NCBI GenBank assembly: GCA_003024785.1
Contig: PUQB01000399.1
Location: 109,485 to 173,484, forward strand
Direction: 5' to 3'
DNA length: 64,000 nt
Origin: Selaginella tamariscina
Lineage: Eukaryota; Streptophyta; Lycopodiopsida; Selaginellales; Selaginellaceae
The number at the start of each line of letters is the position of its first letter. The first letter of the stretch is position 1. The notes under the pieces were generated by a model. That model did not search any database, had not been told where the DNA came from, and saw only the letters and a list, made by a program, of their open reading frames with translations. Below, piece by piece: positions 12,391 to 24,999 of this stretch. Made by a program: the position numbers and the translations under genes.

Positions 12391-13201
12391 AGCCACTAAG
12401 GTTTTTTTTTATATTCTATGGTAACATGTCTGTCCTATTTCAGTGTCGGAATTTCTTGTCCAATATCTGTATATTCGCTTGGATATTCACTATTTTAAGA
12501 AGCTAAAAAAGAATTAAATAATTATGACATAGTTAGAAATTTAAATCAGGATAAGTTTAATATTTTTTATTAAGTTAAATTAACTATGATATTTAAATTA
12601 AATATTTAATAATCACTATACACATGTAATCACATAATATTTACATTGTGAGTAATCGAGAAGTAAAGTATATATAATGTATAAAAAGAAATAATATTGT
12701 AGTATTTATAAAAACACATAAAAGTAATTACTGATTGTAAATTAATATAATTAAATTAAAGTTTTATTTTTTAATAATTATAAATATTACAAGACTACTG
12801 TATGCATGTAAATTTGAAATATATGTATGTTAAAACCGATTATGAATTAAATTAATAGTTTTTAATCGATTTAATAATATTCATAATACAAATTTAATAA
12901 GTTTTAAACCGATGCTTTAGTTGCAAAACCTAGAAAATGAATAAACTATAAAATACTAAATAATACATATATAAAAATTACCAATACTTTATTATGTTGT
13001 ATATTATTTATATACACAAACTTCGATTTAAGCTTCGGTTAAGTATGTACAATTAAGTGGACCTAAAAATGATTTACTCCTTAATTCTGCAAAAAGAAAT
13101 TTAAAGTGCTATACAATTATATTAAGAAATAATAATTACAATATAAACAATTTAATATAGTTATACATAAGTTATAGTTTGACATATTATCGAAAATACC
13201 T
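12391..13201. other. AT-rich intergenic DNA
   Basis: Region between the isomerase start and the end of the exonuclease gene. It is strongly AT-rich, holds the isomerase promoter by position, and shows no gene that I can support. Confidence 0.6.
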
Positions 13202-15715
13202 TTAGACAGATATTTCCGGTCCAACTCCTGCAGAATAAAAACAATATAGCAAAAATATGCACACGCACGCACGCACGCACACATTTATATATATATATAT
13301 ATATATATATATCGTATACATCATATTCTAACGTCTAGTGTATTTAGAAACACCTAACTGGTGCCAACAACAATATAACATATATACATGTATGATATTA
13401 CATAAGAATAATCTATATATATATATATATATAAGAGAGAGAGAGAAACTTAAATATCGAGCAAGTATAATGTTCATTTAGTAAAGGTATATAATATACG
13501 CATTAGTAACTGTAACATATAATTATTTTATAAACGATTATAGTTACTGCAATATCATTATACAACTTAACTCATCTATGTATAAGAATACTGTATAATA
13601 ACTATGCATTTTGTATATATTTATTTTAATTAATTAATTTAATTACCTGTAGAGAGAGAAGAGAGAGCTAAACAAGCAGCTGAAAACTCTGAATTCTTCT
13701 TTTTAGTAGAGGGTTTACCACTAAATATTTTACCACCAACAGTTACTGTGGAGGTAAACATTTTCATGTGGTCAGGGCCAGATGTAACTGTGTGGTAAAC
13801 TGGCAGTGATAAACCTGCTCCTGAGGCAAACTCCTGTAAATCATTCTTATAACTAGGATGCTCCTGGTAAAAACATGTTTTATCCTGCAATTAAAAATCA
13901 GTCTTAAACGATATATTATATTATTAATTACAATATATTAATGCTGAAAACACATTGTAAGCTTGTTGATTCATTATTGTTATGGTTATAAAGTATAATG
14001 TTTATATTATGAGAGAAGAGAGAGACACCTGTGGTTTTATACTTTCGAGAGTATCAGGAGCATCAGCCTCAGAGTTCCGCTTCCTTAGACGTTTCTGTTT
14101 AATAATATTTTAACACTTATTACATTATATTATGAGTATATTAATTATATCTGAATTATATAATGATATATATACCGTGTGTGTCACTCACAACGTAGTT
14201 CCATGATCTAGTATAACTTCGACCAAGGTCTTCTATGGAGTTCATTGAACATAGCTTCTCATGTACCCTTATAAGAATGGCAGAATCAAGAGCTGCATAC
14301 AGTAGCTGCAAAAAGTATTTATATTTATTTACACTAAATTTTATTAGCATATATACTAAGACACCTTATGTAAATACATATATTTAAGGTTTGTATATGT
14401 TAAATGTGTGTGCGCGCGCGTCTAAATACGTTAACTAAGCAACTGCGTAAACCTGATCTTTGGTAAGAGGACGTTGAGACCAATCACTCATACGCATGGA
14501 CTTGTCAAGGTGCTTTCCCATAGTTTGCTAAGAAAAAGAAAAAGATAAAAAGCATATTTATATACATATACATATATAATAGATATTCATACATATATAC
14601 AAACGTGTGAGGGTGTGGGCGTGCGTGCGTGTGAGTGAATGAGTGTACCTTTGCAAGGCCAGTAAGGCCACCAATCAAAACTTTCGAAGGAAAGTTTTGA
14701 AGATCGAGTAGTACATTGCAAGACGTAAACCCGTCTAAATCTGGATAAGATGTTGATAACAGCCCCAAATCGTTATATATTGCATATCCTGTCAATATAA
14801 ATAACAAATATATAGGAGTAAACTAAGCAAAGTGCATATGCATATATACATACACATATACGTGTGTGTGTCTGTAGAGACACATTGGACGAGAATAACT
14901 AAAGAATGAAGTATATATTATACACACACATAAAGTAAGGTCTCTATTTATTAATATATATAATATTAAACATATATATACCGAGTTTTATGATTTGGTC
15001 CGATAAGAAAACCTTCTTAATGCACTGGTTTAAGGTTTCAGTAGCTTCCATGGCAAGTTTAGGCACATCCAATACATAAACATTATCTCTAGTAGCCAGT
15101 TGTAAAATGGATATCTGTGCAGGATCAAAGCATATATATACACACACAACGACACACAAACACACACACACACAAAGATTATATATATATATATAGTACA
15201 TGTATATATTATGCAAACCTGAGGCTGAACACCCTTTGTTCTAACGGGCTTCCATTCACAGTCAATCCCAACAACGTCCGATTGTAAGAGGTTCTCCATT
15301 GCAACACTCGTATTTTGTTCATTATCAATCCAGAGAATATTCTCCATGCTGAGAATTTCCTCCAGCTGCATATAATCCACTGGTTCTTCCTCTATCTCCT
15401 CATACTCAACTGTATTTAAATATTTCAATATGTGTGTGTACATATATACGTAACATACGTGCGAACGTTGTGTGTGTGTGTGTGTTTGTTGATATATTTA
15501 TATATTAAAACATACCTACCTGAAGATAAATCAAAGTCTTCCAAATGAAAAGCTTCACAAAGAGCTTCAGCTCGATTGTGTTGTTTTCTTTCCAAAGCCA
15601 GTAAAACCTGAAAAATTAAACGTACTACATAATATATAAAATAACCATTAAGATTGGTTTACACCAGCACATTTACAGGTTGAACTTGTATCTCTGTGTG
15701 TGTGTGTGTGTGTGT

Positions 15716-15762
<47 letters not shown>

Positions 15763-16068
15763 TACATATCTATTTATACACGTATGTTTGTGTGCGTGCG
15801 TGCGTGTGTCGAATATAGTATAATACATGTTAAATATACACTTGAACTTCGTTTACATGGCACGTATTACAACTTGGAAGTCTCTTATCTGGATGCATAT
15901 GCATATACATATATAAATGCATGTATATAAACATGTGTGTATGTGTATAGAAATATGAATATACCAAGTATTCTTGTAGAATACGATTCGATCCACTAAC
16001 AAGTTCAGCAATATCCCAGAGACCTTTGCCCACGAGCTTACGAAGTTTGCTGCAAATAGATAGCAAAT

Positions 16069-16115
<47 letters not shown>

Positions 16116-16586
16116 GTATGTATGTATGTATGTATGATATACCTAAATCATTTACATCTTTGTATGAATATATGACAGTAGCAATATATATAATGTTCTT
16201 AAATCTAACAGTTGTTCTCAGCATAAATCCTCGTACACTTACACGCACACACACACGCCCCTACCTGCGTTTGTAGAGAAGATATACATCTGGAAACTCT
16301 TTAAGTAGATGGTATCGATCAGCAAGCCTGTAGGCCACCTTATACATGCGTGAATCTATACAGTGCTGGATAAGCATTTTACAGCTATCTTTCCAAGGAA
16401 TTCCGCAAATTGACCAGCTAACTCTGCTTGACCGTCTTTAACCATGGCCACCTTAATTAAAATCATCAGATCAGTTATTTACATTAAGTTTCTATTGGGT
16501 GTTTAATATGCACTATAACTATGCAAATAACTAATATGCACTATAACTATCTCTAATAATAATGCACTATAACTATGCAAATAACT

Positions 16587-16649
<63 letters not shown>

Positions 16650-17757
16650 CACACACACACACACACACAACACATATATTACCAAGAAATCGTCGGTTGC
16701 GTAACCATGAAGTCCGAAATGCTTAGAAAGTGAAACTGCAGAGGTGTAACTCCTTTGTTTCACTAAGTTGTAAATAAACTTTTCAACTAACTCCTTTACC
16801 TCCTGCATAATAGATATATATAACGACATATAATACAAACATTATAGTTATAATTATATTTATGTATCACGACATAGAGACATTCGCGTGCACACACACA
16901 CACACACCTTAAATTGGTCCTCTCCTTCTGCAATATCTGTTATCTCTATACGAAAGACTACAATAAGTCTCACGAGGACCCGATCGTCATAAGTAATCTT
17001 TCCACTGATCACTTGTTTAAACAGCTTCCCCGCAAGCTATCAACATGTTATCAAAATGAATTAGTAAAACTCTATAAATCACAATTATAACATAATATGT
17101 ATGTGTGTGTAAGTGTGAATTTGCGTGTCTAAACTCATATTGTACAGACATACAATGTATTTAAACTATTGAGATTTAAACACAAGCATATACGCACGTG
17201 TACACATTCTATATTATATATAAATATCTATATACATTATACGTGTGTAGGCACAAAACATAGGTACCGTACTCGCACATATGCACATAACCAACCAAAA
17301 CTCCCAGATTAATGTTGTAAGCAAACACACAATCCACACGGACACACAATTATAAGCAAAATTAATAAAACCTTGACATTTAATTAATTACCCTTTTCGA
17401 GCATAAAATGTCCTCTTCGCAGGTTTTATATGTGTCATCGAGCACATTTAGAGAGCGTGTTACAAGGTGTCCGAGGCCTTGTGCATAGCTTGGGTCGAAC
17501 TCCACTAAGGCTTCGAGGCAATGTGCAATAAATGTACACGGTCCAGGTGCAGGCGAGTTTTCCAAAGCCTTTGTTAATTCTGTGCTTAGCATCTTAAACT
17601 TTGATCCTGCTTTGCCTTTTGCTGTATATATAAATAATATAGTTTAATTTATCAGTTATTGATAGTTAATATACATAATATACATACATACAGACATACC
17701 CACACACAGATATAAATGCGTGTGTGTGTGTGTGCGTGTCTATATCTATCTATCTAT

Positions 17758-17797
<40 letters not shown>

Positions 17798-18575
17798 TAT
17801 ATATATATATATACTGTGTGTAGTTATGTTTATTAAGATTTTATGTTCTGATAATCTATATATATATATATGTTTTTAAGTGTGTGTATGTTCTGCATAA
17901 GTACTACATATGCGCAGATATTATATATCTACGCATGCTAAAACTACATGCATATGGATACGCGCGCGCGTGCACACACATACTTAATATAATATAGACA
18001 CACAAACACACACACACATATATAACTGTGTGTATGCATATGATGTTATAGAATATACCGTACAGTATACGTGTATGTATAACATAGAAAATCAAACGTC
18101 AGAAACGTGTCGGTTAGCCTTTACTAAGGATGATCGGTGAATACAATGACCACAAATATAATAAATGTTTAAATAATAAAGCATAATGTGATATTATTCA
18201 TATAATGTATATTTATATTCAAGAGAGTATATTTAATAGCCCTTGAATAAAGACGTATCCATATAGATAGATATATATTAGTAAACTCTTTGAACAGTAT
18301 ACTCATTTTAATATGATGCTATTAACGAAAAAGCAAGTACATTTTGATTGAACAGATATAATATAAATTGGTATATATTGCAAATACACGTGCGTATGTA
18401 TATGTGTGTGTGTGTGCGCGTGTGACTTACAGCTAATGTATGCGGATTTGAGGTTTTCCACAAAATGGGAAACCGAGTTTGACCCCAAATCGTTGAGAAA
18501 ATCGAATTTCAATGCAGGCCGTGCTGCGGATTGCTTGCTCATGCTGCCCACAGGAGGCATCCACGCTAATGACAT
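13202..18575 (-). CDS. MUT-7/EXD3-like 3'-5' exonuclease with C-terminal dsRNA-binding domain
   Basis: Fifteen predicted exons code for about 655 residues: 18575-18431, 17621-17392, 17036-16908, 16802-16683, 16451-16265, 16049-15965, 15607-15520, 15409-15219, 15114-14982, 14788-14649, 14527-14453, 14305-14192, 14094-14029, 13884-13647 and 13227-13202. The first half is helical, like the N-terminal region of MUT-7/EXD3 proteins. The exonuclease domain shows the DEDDy pattern: VVGIDCEWKP (motif I, D and E), YNDLGLL (motif II), and LLYAALDS (motif III, Tyr and Asp). Next come a basic linker (KRLRKRNSEADAPD) and a dsRNA-binding domain from SYKNDLQEFASGAGLSLPVY to FTSTVTVGG and STKKKNSEFSAACLALSSL. 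Every junction is phase-consistent except one missing base near 16390 in a three-T run. MUT-7 trims RNA in silencing; a fused dsRBD suggests dsRNA or small-RNA precursor substrates, which is inference. The last exon (GVGPEISV) is small but in phase. Confidence 0.85.
15693..15758. repeat. Compound microsatellite (GT)n(GATA)n(GA)n
   Basis: Run of GT, then GATA, then GA repeats in the intron between exons 6 and 7 of the exonuclease gene. Confidence 0.9.
16070..16133. repeat. (TA)n then (TATG)n microsatellite
   Basis: About 20 TA units followed by TATG repeats, immediately beside exon 6 of the exonuclease gene (acceptor side on the minus strand). Confidence 0.95.
16590..16670. repeat. Compound microsatellite (TA)n(GA)n(CA)n
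   Basis: Adjoining TA, GA and CA runs in the intron between exons 4 and 5 of the exonuclease gene, ending close to the donor at 16682. Confidence 0.95.
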
Positions 18576-18833
18576 CGCTAAGGGTTGTTAATTTAAACAC
18601 CATGTTTTATGAAACGTTAATTATTGTTAAACTAGATTTTATTATTCTAAAACTGAAAGGGAAGGTTCATCATAGTTGTCCCACTTGGCAGGCCTTGTCA
18701 GCATCCTATGTGTTATTTCATATCAGCATTAGTCTATTAGTTCTTACCTCCCATGATTATCCGACGTGACATATCCTATGTGTCTGTTTTATTAAACTAG
18801 GTTAGGGCACAATGTGGAATTAGGGTTCTTGCG
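18576..18833. promoter_or_regulatory. Compact head-to-head promoter, 258 bp
   Basis: The start codons of the exonuclease-dsRBD gene (minus) and the basic protein gene (plus) are 258 bp apart and face away from each other. Both UTRs and any core promoters must fit in this gap, so shared regulation is likely. No convincing TATA pair was picked out by eye. Confidence 0.5.
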
Positions 18834-20615
18834 ATGGATGCAGAGACGGAGAATCGGCTCGCGAAGATGATAATGGAGGAGGCGGCGATGCTGCGGAGGC
18901 AGGCGGACAAGGAAGGCGTCCATGTTTATCTCACCAAGCCCCCGGTTCGTGCTCGCCCCAATCCACAGTTCCTCCGTGCCACAATGCGCAGCGTTCAACA
19001 GTGTAAGTGTGTTCAATTCCATTAGATCTTTGTAATGTATGTCCGCATGCATTATTGTAATTGTAATTTTTTGTTTTTACAGGTCATATATGTAATTATG
19101 CAATTATACAGATAAATACTGTTTTAGTTTTTCTGTGTTTTGATTTTATTTTTTTTACCGACACACACGCTTCTGCCGATGATGATGAAAGCAGCGTGTC
19201 ATATGAGTCCTTCATGGACATTGTATACATCCATCTTGCACTTGATTCTGAGGCAAAAGGAGCCGTCCTGTGTGTGTTTGTTCTTCTGTGTGTATATTAT
19301 CATAGATGGTGGTTAGTGATCTAGTGCATTAGTTGCTGTTCAGTAATATTTATAAAACATACAGGCATATTACAACATACACACATACATGTTGGTGTAT
19401 ATACTTTCTGCATGGTAAATTTCTGTTTGAAACCATTATTTAGTGTATTTCACGCAGACACGAACACATGCACGCTCGTGTGCATACACAAATAGTGTAA
19501 TTAGGAGCTTCTATTATACTGCCGATGATGATGAATGTAGCGTGTCATACGAGTCCTCCATGGACAATGCATTCACCGTCTTGCACATGATTCTGAGGCA
19601 AAGAAGTTAAGACACTTATACAGTACATTCTATCGGTTTATACGTAAGCTTATACATAGAATTACACTTTCCACGGATATTTATAACTTTACTTTCTTAT
19701 GCAGCAAATCGCATCGTTGAAGTGAACGAGATGTGGAGACGAAGGACAGCAGAGCTTGAACCAGACCGAAGGAAGAGACACAAGCACCGAGAATATTCGC
19801 GTTCTCCGTCTAGGGAATATTCACCTGAGAGAAGGAGACATCATCGAAGAAGTGAAGATCGGAAAACACGTGGCAGAGGTTCCAGGCACGATGATTATGA
19901 TGACGATGATGATGATGATGTGAGGCATGATGATAGATATGATGGTGGGGCTTGCTCTCGAGGTCTTTGTGATAATGAGGTTGAACAGTTCCTAAACACA
20001 AGGTGCGCATACTTTTATAACTATTTGGTTACTTAATCATACCCTTCTCTTCTTCTTATATAAGAACACTAGGATTTACTAAGCTGGAGAGACTTCTTTT
20101 AAAATGTACTTTCTAGGTGAATATCACTATTTACAAATTAAACTAAACATCTATGTGCTTTTTTTGTTTACACTTGGACTGAATTCCTTATCTCATATGT
20201 AAGGTTTCCTTGCCTGTTAAGTTCCGAAGGGAAGTTTATATATTTGTATGTAGTATGCTGCATATGTAACACACACACTCACAAACTAGATGAATACGAT
20301 ATACATTTAGTTATCACAGTAACAATATAGCATTTAATGTGTAGGATAAAACGGGGGAGGGGAGCCGTTGGATCTCGGATGGACGAGACTGGTCCATATC
20401 TAGCGGCGGAGACGAGCTCGGCACGGACACAGGAAGAACGTGTCAGAGAAGAGCATATGATTGGTCCTCAGCTGCCTCACGATATGGGTTTGAAAAGGGC
20501 AAAAGGGGAAGAAAGGGTAAATGATGAATATGTGGAAAGGGTAAAAGGTCGGAAAAATAAGAAAGAAAAGAAACACAAGAAAAACAGGAAAAAATCACTA
20601 AGTTTGTATATATAG
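18834..20615 (+). CDS. Basic Arg/Lys-rich nuclear-type protein, function unassigned
   Basis: Three exons, 18834-19002, 19705-20002 and 20345-20615, join in phase to give 245 residues with no frame slip. The N-terminus is METENRLAKM-like acidic/helical sequence followed by VYLTKPPVRARPNPQFL and NRIVEVNEMW. The middle is an RS/RH/DD-rich low-complexity stretch (SRSPSREYSPERRR, then a poly-Asp run). The C-terminal part begins with IKRGRGAVGSRMDETGPYL and ends in a Lys-rich tail typical of nuclear or nucleolar proteins. I recall related uncharacterised plant proteins with the same RGRGAVGSRMDETGPYL block but know no assigned function. A role in RNA processing is a guess from composition and from the snoRNAs in its first intron. 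It is head to head with the exonuclease gene. Confidence 0.8.
19174..19255 (+). ncRNA. Box C/D snoRNA candidate, copy 1
   Basis: Lies in intron 1 of the basic protein gene. It has a C box (GATGATGA, near 19178-19185), a D box (CTGA, 19248-19251) and a TGCC/GGCA terminal stem extended by flanking bases. Length is about 82 nt. The stretch before the D box (CTTGCACTTGATT) is the expected guide for 2'-O-methylation, with the target base not assigned. Confidence 0.75.
19520..19600 (+). ncRNA. Box C/D snoRNA candidate, copy 2
   Basis: About 81 nt in the same intron, 264 bases downstream of copy 1. It has the same C box, D box (CTGA, 19593-19596) and TGCC/GGCA stem. The block GCGTGTCATAYGAGTCC is shared between copies, while other positions differ, as expected for diverged tandem snoRNA genes. 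The guide before the D box reads CTTGCACATGATT, one base different from copy 1. Confidence 0.75.
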
Positions 20616-22634
20616 AAAATGATTTCTTATATAATTAATAAACATAAAATTAATTCATTTTAAAATGTTTGATGTTAATTAAATATTATGTGTAAGGATT
20701 ATCGCAAAAACTATATGCATGATATACTCACAAACTTTATAATATATTATATAAAATAAGTCAGTTATAATTTACAAGTATAAATACTCACGAGAATATA
20801 ACTTCTAACGAGCTGTAGGATTAATGTATTAAATATATTAGATTTATATTAAGCATGAAATGTGTGTTTTAATATATATTCTATTAAAAATACTAAATAA
20901 CATCAGTCTATGCACATATATTATTATAAAATTCTCAAAAGATATTCTTTATTCCTCACATAATATGAGCGTGCATATACGTGAGGTATATATGTAATTG
21001 CACACGTGCACACACACACACACACATGTGTGTGTATATATATATATGCATTAGGCAAGTTTTTATTGTCATGTACTCATACAATACATATACTACAAGG
21101 TCTTCATTGCAGGAATGGAATTTGGTTTACATAACTGTGGTATGTAAGAGAGAGAAAGAAAGAAAGAAATTAAATTCAAGTGAAATGCATATGTGTGTAA
21201 ATGAATATAATTAACTAAGCAAAAAACTATACAATTAGTTAAACAAATACGTTTCATAGTGTATTCCTGTATGTATATACTGCATGCAATATACACACAT
21301 GACCTAGTGTTAGTGCCACGTGTCACATGTGTGCCATATGGTTTATCCTTATACAATACATGTTAATTAATACGATTATGTGTCCTTTTTCAACATAATC
21401 ATTTGTTTTTCAATATCTTCAATTTTCATTGTACATTTGCATAAATTGGACATTTTAAAATAAATAATAACATTTGCATAATATATATAATCATTTATTT
21501 TTCAACCTATATATATAAAATTAAATTTAATTCTGCATAAATACACCGTGAGTTTTTCTTTATCATTTTAGTTGGCCAAAGTAAGTTTTAAATGTTGAGT
21601 GTTATAAATACATAGACCAATGAAGAATTTAACTATTTAAGTGTAGATGAAGCATTTAAAAAAATATATACATGTGATAAATAAGTATTATAATAACTTT
21701 TATACATGTATATTTTGGTATATCTATTTATCCATGTGATAAAAGTTAAAAGTGTTTCAAAATGAACTTGAATTTCTCATGTGTATAATTAAGAATATAT
21801 AATTATATGCAATTACGGTAAATATGTAAGTTATTCTGATAAGTGTAAGTAATTAAGGTATATATAATAATTAGGATAATTTATTATTAGTTTAGAGAAT
21901 AGTCCAAATATAATTAAGAATATATCTTTTACTTGTATATAAACTTTATCTGGGGTTTTCTTTTTTTTTGTGTTATTATCGTATATTGACTTTTTAATTG
22001 TTTGATCTTTAAGGGAGAGTTTAACATATTGGTATGCATATATTATCTTAAAAGATCAATAATATAATAATAAATTTATTAATTTCTTAAAAACTAATAT
22101 AATTAACATTTTTTTATAATATTATTCAATTAAATGCTATGTATATGGAATGCAATAATTTATACACATTTTGATATTTTGAACTTATTATTAATGTATG
22201 AGTACTAAAATATAAATAATGATTTTTAAATGTAACAAAATAATTTATAATTTATTGTATAATCATATAATCTTATGCATAATTATATTATCTTCTTGGT
22301 ACTACACTATAATATAGTATTTATCATATATATTTATTGCTTGTACATTTGACACTAATTAATATGTAAATTTATTTTGGTAATTGTCATTTATTTATTT
22401 ATTGTTAAACTCTATGTAACTTTTATTTTTTTATTTTTAAATAACAAGTGAAAATCTACTTTCTTTTTAAAAGGTTTTCAAACAATGATAACTACAATAT
22501 ATAATTCAACTTTTATTTTAATTTTAATTATTAAATAATAATATGTAATTGATAATATTCTATATACATGTATGATTATGAAGTTTAAACATCATATATA
22601 AAGTATATATATAGTTAAATATAAAATATAGAGA

Positions 22635-22676
<42 letters not shown>

Positions 22677-22814
22677 TGGCATATATTGTGGTTATCATTT
22701 GCTAAATAAGTAAAGCAATATAAATTTTAATTTAATATATAAATATTTCTTTAATTTTACTTTTCTATAATGATCATTATCTTTTTAAATTTTAAAATTA
22801 CATTGTAAATACCA
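20616..22814. other. AT-rich intergenic DNA
   Basis: About 2.2 kb, very AT-rich, with a CA/TG run near 21007-21033, GAAA repeats near 21150 and a long GT run at about 22637-22668. No coding exon, tRNA or transposon terminus was recognised. Confidence 0.7.
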
Positions 22815-23245
22815 TTGGACCCACTATATAAGCAGGCAGACAAGTAGTGGGTCGGGTTCTTTTAGTTCGTCTTCTTCATGTTTTTATGCTTCTAGTAGAT
22901 AGAGGTCCTGATCATTGATCACTAGGGAGGGCCACCTTGTATTTCTAAGCTGCAATATATATATATATATATATCCTTCAATGTTGGCTATAGTGGCTCC
23001 CTTCTAGACTCTTTCTCTCTCTCCCCAACTCTCCTTAGAGGGAGCACACACACCCCGAAGGAACTCCAACTCATCGGTACACAGACCCTCATGGCGTTCA
23101 GGTAAGGCCACCACCACACTCCCATACATCCTGCAACACCTTTGACTTGGAGCCCCAAGACTGGATGTTGGCAATAGTGTCCTAGCAACCACCAAGACCA
23201 CCCACATTTGGCTTATGGAGTCCCTGGTGACCATTTTGTGACAAC
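22815..23245 (+). repeat. LTR-like block, family A copy 1
   Basis: Starts at CCACTATATAAGC (a TATA box), continues through a conserved GGCCACCTTGTA block and ends near TTGGCAATAGTGTCCTAGCAACCACC. Two other copies in the window (near 32160 and 60310) share the same order of blocks, which defines this as a repeated promoter-R-U5-like segment. The upstream edge is not resolved. Confidence 0.6.
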
Positions 23246-24237
23246 CACGAAGGGATAGTTGTCACACACGGATGGAGTTCACTGTAGCAAGTAGAGTTGT
23301 TGCTTAAAAGAGATTAGAGAGCTAGGATTAACTTGTTTAAACAATTGGATATAGTGAGTATCAATTAGCTAGGAGGATGCTTCTGGCCAGTTAGGGGAGG
23401 TCAACGGAGGTAGAGAAATACCTCAAATGCCACAGTCAGTCCCAACCTTGCCAGTCATGACCCACAACTCAGATACCATGGGGCCAACCCCATGAGGAGC
23501 AAAGGAAGGCACCCTAAAGGATTAGGCAAGCGAACAACAATAGCATCAAAGCTGGTCTCAAGTCATAAATGACGAAGAGAGGTATGAAGAACCCCCAACA
23601 TGTCCTAATGAAATTCCAAGTGTAGGAACGCATGGAATGAGCAACACTTGGACGGCGAGACCACCCAATGATGACCTACAAAACAAAATGGGATTGATGG
23701 CTAGACAAAGGAAGTCCACCACCTACTCTTGACGTAGGTGAAAGTGATGGCTACAATGAACCCCACACCACATAACTGAACCTATATTCAATGAGTATCC
23801 TGAAGGGAGGAGACCACACGCAAAAGAACCCTGGCATGGGAAGCTTACGCTGGAGCAAGAAATTTGAAGCAAAGACCAACAGGTGGAGTGACGATGGATG
23901 AGAGCTGGAGATCCCGTGTGGTCAAGGCAATGAGGGATGTAAGTAGTGACCTAAAAGGGCAAGGCAGACTGGCCATAGATGCTTAAAAGGGAGGAAGAGC
24001 CTCATTCGAAAGGCCCCTTAGGGGGCAACACCCGTTGACTAAAAGACCTTCACACTAGGAGTTCAACTGATCGAATGATGCAATAGGCCATGGTGAGTAC
24101 CAAAGTAGTGACCCGAGGTTTGTAAGGCTTGGAAACACATGGAAGAACCACTTGCAAGAAGGTGATTGATGTCAATGAACTAACTAATTGGGAAGAGGCA
24201 CTAGTGAGGGTGGCTGCACAATGCCACTTCAAATAAG

Positions 24238-24480
24238 GGACAAGGGGATTTTGTCCTAGGGTGAGGGAAATTCGCCTAGGTGAGGGAGACTGTACTAACC
24301 ATGTGAGGGGATTCCACAGGGTCATACGGCAGAGTCGTGACAACCAAGAAACAAGGGGATACTGTCTTAGGGCGAGGAAAATCTACCCAAGCAACAACAG
24401 CTATCACAATGATGTGAGGGGATACACAAGGTCATGTGGTCCTGCCAACACACTCATTGAACGAGGGGATACCATCCAGG
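24238..24480 (+). repeat. Tandem repeat of about 112 bp in the family A leader
   Basis: Units begin with ACAAGGGGAT followed by a TGTCYTAGGGYGAGG-like block near 24238 and 24350, with a partial third near 24460. Copies have diverged. The array sits between the LTR-like block and gag. Confidence 0.7.
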
Positions 24481-24999
24481 TAAGGAACACTGTGCCACCA
24501 GCCAAGATGTTGGTTCCACAAAGGAGACCTCTGAAGGACAGCTAGAAGGAGTCCATCATCGTCACCTTCCCTGATGAGGAGGATGGGTGCACAAAGAAAG
24601 TATAAGGTGCCCTCATGGCATCAAGACATGGATCTCAACACATCCAAAGCAAAGGGTCAGCTCAAAATGTTTCTCGAGAACAACTGAAAGCCAGAGGTGT
24701 AAACAAAGTGACCTTACTAACCTGTGCACTCAGTTGGATGCAAGAGAGCATAGTGGTAGTGCCCTTACTGGCATTTTGGGGAGTGAAGGGCAAAGACGTT
24801 GACCATCACATACACAAGTTCGAGCAGGTGTGTGAGCTAAGAAGTATGACTAACAACCATAAGAAGTTGAGCACATTTGTGCGCACCCTAGACAAGAAGG
24901 CGCATGCATAGTGGATGCGATTCCACAAGGTGAACGAGGGAGCTTAGTGGGACACCACTTGGAGAGATGGTTGATGACTAGGTGCTTCTCAGTAAGGAG

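Noticed and set aside
14944-15216. 90-residue frame containing exonuclease sequence
   Set aside because: It reads through introns at both ends; only 15114-14982 is exon.
19810-20010. His-rich minus-strand frame
   Set aside because: It is antisense of the Asp-rich stretch of the basic protein gene.
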